From Streptomyces sp. DG2A-72 (lineage in GTDB: Bacteria; Actinomycetota; Actinomycetes; Streptomycetales; Streptomycetaceae), in NCBI RefSeq assembly GCF_030499575.1, contig NZ_JASTLC010000001.1:8766001-8830000 (forward strand): a stretch of DNA of 64,000 nt, given 5' to 3'. Position numbers and translations under genes: made by a program. This document shows positions 59,477-64,000 of this stretch, piece by piece. The notes under the pieces were generated by a model. The model did not search any database and was not told where the DNA came from. It worked only from the letters and a program-made list of their open reading frames with translations. The stretch's first letter is position 1. Each line of letters opens with the position of its first letter.

Positions 59477-60538
59477 ATGAGCCGCACCCCTCGCACCGCC
59501 AGATCCAGCGGGGCGTACGACCCCGAACTGGCCCACCGCCTCAGCAGACGAGGCATGCTCGGCGTGGCCGCCGGCGCCACCGCCGCGGCGCTGCTCGGCG
59601 CCGCCTCCACTCCGGCCGTCGCCGCGACCGACGCGACTGCCGGCGCCCAGCGCCGCGGCCGTCCCGTCCTGCCCCCCGGCCGCCTGGGCATCCAGCTCTA
59701 CAGCCTCCGCGACAAGGTCTCCACCCTCGGTTTCGCCGCCGTCTTCGCCGAACTGGAGAAGTACGGCTACGACGAGGTCGAGTTCGCCGGATACACCCAG
59801 GGTTCGGCGGGCCCGATCACGCTCGCCCAGCTCAAGCGGCTGGCGAGGAACCACGGTCTGAACCCGATCGGCAGCCACGTCGGCTACTACTCCAGCGACC
59901 CGAACGCCTACACCTTCGCGCAGAACCTCACCAAGGTCCTCGACGACGCCCAGGCCCTCGGCCTCAAGCACATCGGCACCGCCTCAGGCCCGTTCCGCTA
60001 CGGCTCGACCGTCGACGCCTGGAAGCGTGCCGCCGAGGAGTTCAACACGTACGGGGCCGCCGCGAAGGCACGCGGCATGAAGTTCTACCAGCACAACCAC
60101 TCCGAGGAGTTCTCCTTCGCCACCGACAACCCCAAGGTCCGCCTCTACGACGTGCTGCTCGCCGAGACCGACCCGGACCTCGTGTTCCTGGAGATGGACA
60201 TCTTCTGGGCCTACTCGGGCCAGTTCCGCTTCTCCAAGCGGCCCGACGGCACGCCCGCCCCCTTCGAGCCCCTCGACTACGTACTCGAGCAGCCGGACCG
60301 CTACCCGCTGTTCCATGTGAAGGATGGCGAGAGCGACCCGTCGAACCAGTACGGCTACCGCATGACCGACGTCGGTGACGGCGACATCGACTACCAGAGG
60401 TTCATCTCCGCCGTGACCCGTCTGCGCGGCCACCGCCTGGCCCACCACTGGCAGGCCGAACACGACAACCCGACCGAGTCGTTCACGTTCGCCCGCCGGT
60501 CCAGTGCGCACCTGCACTCACTGCGTGAGAAGTGCTGA
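59477..60538 (+). CDS. Tat-exported sugar phosphate isomerase/epimerase-like TIM barrel
   Basis: The protein has 353 residues. The twin-arginine signal is LSRRGMLGVAAGATAAALLG with cleavage near STPAVAA. The barrel opens GRLGIQLYSLRDKVSTLGFA and carries metal-site residues in FYQHNHSEEF, FLEMDIFWAYSG, PLFHVKDGES and HHWQAEHDNP. Cofactor loading before export explains the Tat route. Exported members of this family are increasingly linked to 3-keto-glycoside breakdown. It lies behind the ebo set, separated by a hairpin, and is followed by a strong terminator. ATG 59477 follows GAGGAG. Confidence 0.9.
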   Translation: MSRTPRTARSSGAYDPELAHRLSRRGMLGVAAGATAAALLGAASTPAVAATDATAGAQRRGRPVLPPGRLGIQLYSLRDKVSTLGFAAVFAELEKYGYDEVEFAGYTQGSAGPITLAQLKRLARNHGLNPIGSHVGYYSSDPNAYTFAQNLTKVLDDAQALGLKHIGTASGPFRYGSTVDAWKRAAEEFNTYGAAAKARGMKFYQHNHSEEFSFATDNPKVRLYDVLLAETDPDLVFLEMDIFWAYSGQFRFSKRPDGTPAPFEPLDYVLEQPDRYPLFHVKDGESDPSNQYGYRMTDVGDGDIDYQRFISAVTRLRGHRLAHHWQAEHDNPTESFTFARRSSAHLHSLREKC

Positions 60539-60553
60539 ACGGCACACCTACAC

Positions 60554-60596
60554 ACGAGGAGGCCCCTCCCGAGGTCTGGGGGAGGGGCCTCCTCGT
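60554..60596. terminator. Strong 17-bp-stem bidirectional terminator
   Basis: ACGAGGAGGCCCCTCCC (60554-60570) and its exact reverse complement (60580-60596) flank a 9-nt loop. It lies between the convergent Tat isomerase and OFA transporter genes and marks the end of the 40-60 kb array. Confidence 0.9.
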
Positions 60597-60609
60597 CCGC
60601 GCGCCGCCT

Positions 60610-61995
60610 TCAGTGCGCGGTCGCAGCCCGGCTGTCCCTTCCCGGCTGCCGCAGCAGCAGCGCAAGCGCCGCCGCCACCATCGACACGCCGCCAGCGAGG
60701 GCGTACGCGCCGTTGTAGCCCCAGGCCGCCACCACCATGGAGCCCAGGCCGCCGCCGAACAGACCGCTGACCAGCTTGCCGCTGTACACCAGGCCGTAGT
60801 TGGTGGCGTTGTAGTTCTCCCCGAAGTAGTCCGGGGTGAGCGCCGCGAACAGCGGATAGAAGGCGCCGCCGCCGAAGCCGGAGAGGAAGGCGAAGAACAG
60901 GAACAGCGCCTCGCTCCGCACGTCACCGGCCCAGATCACGCCGAACTGGGCGAGGCCAAGGACGACGATGACGAACACCAGGGTGGACTTGCGGCCCCAT
61001 CTGTCCGACAGCCAGCCCACCACGCCGCGGCCGATTCCGTTGATGACCGCCATGACCCCCATCGAGGACGCGGCGACCAGCGGCCCGAAGCCGACCTCCT
61101 TGGCGAAGTCGACCTGGAAGGAGATTCCGAAGATCGACACGCCCGCGGTCATCACGACGGAGATCCACATCAGGGGCAGCATCCCCGTCCTGATCGCCTC
61201 CTTGGGTGTGTACTGCTTCACCGCGGGAGGGTTCTTGGCGAGCCCGGCGGCGTTCTTCCGGTCGCCGGAGAACGTCAGCGGGTCCACGTCCGCGGGCCAC
61301 CAGTTCTTCGGCGGGTCCTTGAAGAAGAACGCGCACCCGAACACCACGACCACGATGTAGCAGCCGATGAGGTCGAGCACCCGGTGGTAGTTCGCCGTGT
61401 CGAAGCCGTAGTTGAAGATGAAGATGAACGGCAGCGACCCGTACGCGAACCCGCCGTTGACGAAGCCGGTCCGCGCGCCACGTCGCTCGGGGAACCACTT
61501 GCCGACCATGTTGATGCAGGTTGCGTAGACCAGGCCGGCCCCGACGCCGCCGACCACGCCGAACCCGAGGATCGCGAGCCAGACGTTGCTCATGTGCGAC
61601 AGGGCGAGGAACCCGAAGAGGCACAGGACGGAGCCGATGTACATCGCTTTGCGGGCCGTGAGGATGCCCTTCTCCCGCAGCCAGCCCGCCGGGAAGGCGA
61701 TGCCGGCCTGGAAGAAGACCCACACGCTGAGGATCCAGAAGGTGTTGCTCTGCGTCCAGCCGTGGGCGTGGGACAGGGTGTCCTCCGCCGAGCCGTACGC
61801 GTACTCGAAGACGCTGATGGCCATCATGGCGATCCATGGCAGATACACCATGAGCTTGCGGGAGTGACCCAGGATGTCCCGGTCGGTCTCGCCGACACGG
61901 TAGACGCGGCCGTGCGCGTCGGTCACTTCACGGTAGGGACGGTTCGCGGCGTCGGGTTGTGCGGGGTCGTTCGATGCGACGGGGTCAGCCGTCAT
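60610..61995 (-). CDS. OFA-family MFS transporter, second of a tandem pair
   Basis: The protein has 461 residues and 12 predicted helices. Motifs: VFEYAYGSAEDTLSHAHGWT, NMVGKWFPERRGARTGFVNG and GIGRGVVGWLSDRWGRKSTL. A long loop between halves contains the FKDPPKNWWPADVDP block. It closely resembles the upstream neighbour, including the cytoplasmic N-terminus PYREVTDAHGRVYRVGETD. It begins 1 bp after the neighbour's stop. With a formyl-CoA transferase gene nearby, exchange of oxalate for formate is a reasonable assignment, though not proven. Confidence 0.88.
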   Translation of the reverse strand: MTADPVASNDPAQPDAANRPYREVTDAHGRVYRVGETDRDILGHSRKLMVYLPWIAMMAISVFEYAYGSAEDTLSHAHGWTQSNTFWILSVWVFFQAGIAFPAGWLREKGILTARKAMYIGSVLCLFGFLALSHMSNVWLAILGFGVVGGVGAGLVYATCINMVGKWFPERRGARTGFVNGGFAYGSLPFIFIFNYGFDTANYHRVLDLIGCYIVVVVFGCAFFFKDPPKNWWPADVDPLTFSGDRKNAAGLAKNPPAVKQYTPKEAIRTGMLPLMWISVVMTAGVSIFGISFQVDFAKEVGFGPLVAASSMGVMAVINGIGRGVVGWLSDRWGRKSTLVFVIVVLGLAQFGVIWAGDVRSEALFLFFAFLSGFGGGAFYPLFAALTPDYFGENYNATNYGLVYSGKLVSGLFGGGLGSMVVAAWGYNGAYALAGGVSMVAAALALLLRQPGRDSRAATAH

Positions 61996-61996
61996 G

Positions 61997-63385
61997 TCAC
62001 GCAGTCTCCTCGCCGAGCGGGTGCGGGTTGGGCTTGATGAGACGCCCCTTGTAGTCGCGTCCGGGCGCCTTGAGGAACAGGGCAATGAAGAACGCTGCGA
62101 AGGAAAGGGCGCCGGCCAGCGTGAAGGCGCCATTGAGCCCCCAGGCCGTCACTGCGACGGAGCCCATTCCGGCGCCCAGGCCGGAAACGAGCTTGGAGCT
62201 GTACACCATGCCGTAGTTCGAGGCGTTGTTGTTCTCGCCGAAATAGTCCGCGGTCATGGCCGCGAACATCGGGAAGATCGCGCCGCCACCGAAGCCGGAG
62301 ATCGCGGAGAAGATCAGGAACAGCGGCAGGTTCTTCATGTCGGCCGACCAGATGATGCCGAACTGCGAGGCCCCCAGGACGATACAGACGAAGAGCAGGC
62401 ATTCCTTACGTCCGTACCGGTCGGAGAGCCAGCCGATGACTCCGCGGCCGGTGCCGTTGACGATGGCCTTCAAGGACATGGCCGTCGCCACGATCCCTGC
62501 CGCGAAGCCGGCGGACTCGCCGATGTCGACCTGGAACGAGATACCGAAGATGTTGACGCCCGAGGTGAAGGCGAGACAGACCCACATCACCGCGACACGG
62601 CCGGTCTTCCAGGCCTCCTTGGGCGACATCTGCTCGACCGCCGGCGGGTTCTTCTGCAGGGAGCGGGCCGCACGCGGGTCCTTCGGCGGGTTGAGTGGGT
62701 CGATATCCGCCGGCCACCAGTTCTTCGGCGGGTCCTTGAAGAAGAAGCCGGCGTACGCCACGGCTCCGGCGAGGAAGAGCCCCGCCGCGACCAGCACCCA
62801 CTCGAAGTTGGTCACGTCCATGTAGCCGTGGAAGAGGAAGACGAACGGCACCGAACCGTAGGCGAACCCGCCGTTCACGAATCCGGTCTTGCCACCCTTG
62901 CGCTCCGGATACCACTTGCCGACCATGTTGACGCAGGTCGCGTACACCATGCCCGCGCCCATACCGCTGAACACGCCGAAGCCGATGACGGCCAGCATGA
63001 CGTGCGGTGCGAAGGCCAGCGACAGGTAGCCGATGAAGGTACCGGCGGCGCCGAGCATCATCGCCCAGCGAGCAGGCAGCTTTCCGGACTCACGGAGCTT
63101 TCCCGCCGGGAAGGCGACCGCGGCCTGGAAGAAGACCCAGACGGTCAGCATCCAATAGATGCTGGTGCTGGACCATGCGTGCGCTTGGTGCAGGGTGTCC
63201 TCGGCGGACGCGAACGCGTACTCGGCGGAGGAGATGCCCATCATGCCGATCCAGGGCAGGATGACCATCCACTTGCGTTTACGGCCCATGATGTCGATGT
63301 CGGTTTCACCGATGCGGTACATGCGGCCGTTCTTGTCCGTCACCTCCCTGTAGGGGACGGACGTCGAGTAATCGATGGTTGTCAT
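61997..63385 (-). CDS. OFA-family MFS transporter, first of a tandem pair
   Basis: The protein has 462 residues and 12 predicted helices. Motifs match the neighbour: SAEYAFASAEDTLHQAHAWS, NMVGKWYPERKGGKTGFVNG, FKDPPKNWWPADIDPLNPP, GTGRGVIGWLSDRYGRKECL and FGGGAIFPMFAAMTADYFGE. The pair arose by duplication and both seem intact. ATG 63385 is preceded by AAGGAG at a long spacing (11 bp). It lies 189 bp downstream of the formyl-CoA transferase stop on the same strand. Confidence 0.9.
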   Translation of the reverse strand: MTTIDYSTSVPYREVTDKNGRMYRIGETDIDIMGRKRKWMVILPWIGMMGISSAEYAFASAEDTLHQAHAWSSTSIYWMLTVWVFFQAAVAFPAGKLRESGKLPARWAMMLGAAGTFIGYLSLAFAPHVMLAVIGFGVFSGMGAGMVYATCVNMVGKWYPERKGGKTGFVNGGFAYGSVPFVFLFHGYMDVTNFEWVLVAAGLFLAGAVAYAGFFFKDPPKNWWPADIDPLNPPKDPRAARSLQKNPPAVEQMSPKEAWKTGRVAVMWVCLAFTSGVNIFGISFQVDIGESAGFAAGIVATAMSLKAIVNGTGRGVIGWLSDRYGRKECLLFVCIVLGASQFGIIWSADMKNLPLFLIFSAISGFGGGAIFPMFAAMTADYFGENNNASNYGMVYSSKLVSGLGAGMGSVAVTAWGLNGAFTLAGALSFAAFFIALFLKAPGRDYKGRLIKPNPHPLGEETA

Positions 63386-63574
63386 CTGGTCAAGCACTCC
63401 TTGCGTCGAAAGATCTGGCCAGCGCCCCCTGTCCAAATACCTCTCGTGCGCGCACGGGTCCCGGGACCGGCCGACGCGCACCGTCGGCCGTTCCCTGTGT
63501 TCGGTTACCTCATGATCCGCCCCCCAACAGCCGGGAGGCTCCGCACCGTTGCGGCGCGCTGCAGGCCCCCCACG

Positions 63575-64000
63575 TCAGATCACCCCGCTCGCCCGGAGTA
63601 GCGGCAACTCCTCGTCGCCCAGGCCGAGTTCGCCGATGAGGATTTCTTCGGTGTGTTGGCCGAGGAGGGGTGAGGGGGTGATGTGGGTGGGGGAGTCGGA
63701 GAGTTTGAGGGGGTTGCCGACGGTGGTGAACTCGCCGCGTTCGGGGTGGGGGACCTTCACGACGATGTCGTTGGCGGCGAGGGAGGTGTCCTCGATGATC
63801 TCTTTGGTGGAGAGGATGGGTCCGCAGGGGATGTTGTGGTTGTTGAGTTGTTCCAGGACCTGCCACTTGGGCAGGGTCGAGGACCATTCCTCGATGAGCT
63901 GGAACATTTTGGCGAGTTTGGGCAGGCGGGCTTCGGGGGTGGCCCATTCGGGGTCGTCGGCCAGTTCGGGCCGGCCGATGAGTTCGCTGAGCGGTTTCCA
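63575..64000 (-). CDS. frc: Formyl-CoA:oxalate CoA-transferase, C-terminal part
   Basis: The last 141 codons of a class III CoA-transferase are present; the gene continues past the right edge. The sequence PEWATPEARLPKLAKMFQLI, EQLNNHNIPCGPILSTKEII and FTTVGNPLKLSDSPTHITPS then LLGQHTEEIL matches Frc, which moves CoA from formyl-CoA to oxalate. Oxalyl-CoA decarboxylase would be expected further right. Together with the OFA pair this is an oxalate catabolism locus whose product, formate, could feed the formate dehydrogenase encoded at 30-35 kb. Confidence 0.88.
   Translation of the reverse strand, partial: WKPLSELIGRPELADDPEWATPEARLPKLAKMFQLIEEWSSTLPKWQVLEQLNNHNIPCGPILSTKEIIEDTSLAANDIVVKVPHPERGEFTTVGNPLKLSDSPTHITPSPLLGQHTEEILIGELGLGDEELPLLRASGVI

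Noticed and set aside
1..64000. tRNA, rRNA, insertion sequences, prophage genes
   Set aside because: I saw no tRNA- or rRNA-like sequence, no transposase or integrase reading frame and no attachment-site duplication in the window.

Overview
The window is very GC-rich, uses G/C at third codon positions, has GTG/TTG starts, Tat and Sec secretion signals, DUF397/XRE and Methyltransf_19 genes and at least one rare TTA codon. It is a streptomycete chromosome segment. The order narG, cellulases, formate dehydrogenase, FabH/GntR, ROK/ABC and ebo-like genes resembles what I recall of the SCO6535-SCO6580 region of Streptomyces coelicolor; this synteny is inference, not a search result.

Layout. 1-6.3 kb: start of the nitrate reductase gene narG (minus), a Methyltransf_19 gene, two XRE-type regulators, a small pterin dehydratase, a methyltransferase, two conserved hypotheticals and a divergent WYL regulator with a palindrome over its start. 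6.3-8.7 kb: a collapsed PL11 rhamnogalacturonan lyase pseudogene, an XRE/DUF397 pair and a possible 55-aa ORF. 8.7-16.8 kb: a secreted cellulolytic locus (GH74, GH48, GH6, all with CBM2) with a perfect CebR-type box; the GH48 gene has a TTA codon. 16.8-29.6 kb: single-gene metabolism and regulation (PhyH dioxygenase, His-rich methyltransferase, SDR, AKR, acyl-CoA ligase, LysR with a bile-acid-symporter-like carrier, a DUF4185-like secreted protein, a GH33 sialidase, an MDR oxidoreductase with a divergent MarR gene).

29.7-39.8 kb: a formate module. A minus-strand operon encodes a PanE-like reductase, a formate dehydrogenase catalytic subunit lacking its Fe4S4 domain, a NuoE-NuoF fusion, a Fe-S protein that carries the missing Fe4S4 domain, and FdhD. 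Divergent to it are an OFA-family transporter and a 44-aa small subunit, then a FabH-like ketosynthase and an FCD-type GntR regulator. The fdh and GntR promoter regions share the motif ACTGTAGAC. The far right end (60.6-64 kb) holds two tandem OFA transporters and the end of a formyl-CoA transferase gene, so oxalate/formate functions appear at two places.

40-60.5 kb: a nearly unbroken plus-strand array. A ROK regulator is followed by an RbsA/RbsC-type sugar ABC importer with lipoprotein, a Gfo/Idh oxidoreductase, a xylose-isomerase-like TIM barrel, a secreted PQQ-type sugar dehydrogenase and a ThuA-DUF1080 lipoprotein: a set that fits 3-keto-sugar chemistry. It runs into a tightly overlapped ebo-type cluster (inositol-phosphate synthase-like cyclase, UbiA prenyltransferase/EboC, TIM-barrel epimerase, EboA, TatD/EboB, EboE, phosphodiesterase/EboF), then a Tat-exported TIM barrel and a 17-bp-stem terminator. 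The inositol-phosphate synthase-like gene sits where other ebo clusters have the dehydroquinate-synthase-like EboD, and one epimerase gene carries a 129-bp tandem repeat that multiplies its first barrel strand. This cluster is the best candidate for an undescribed system.
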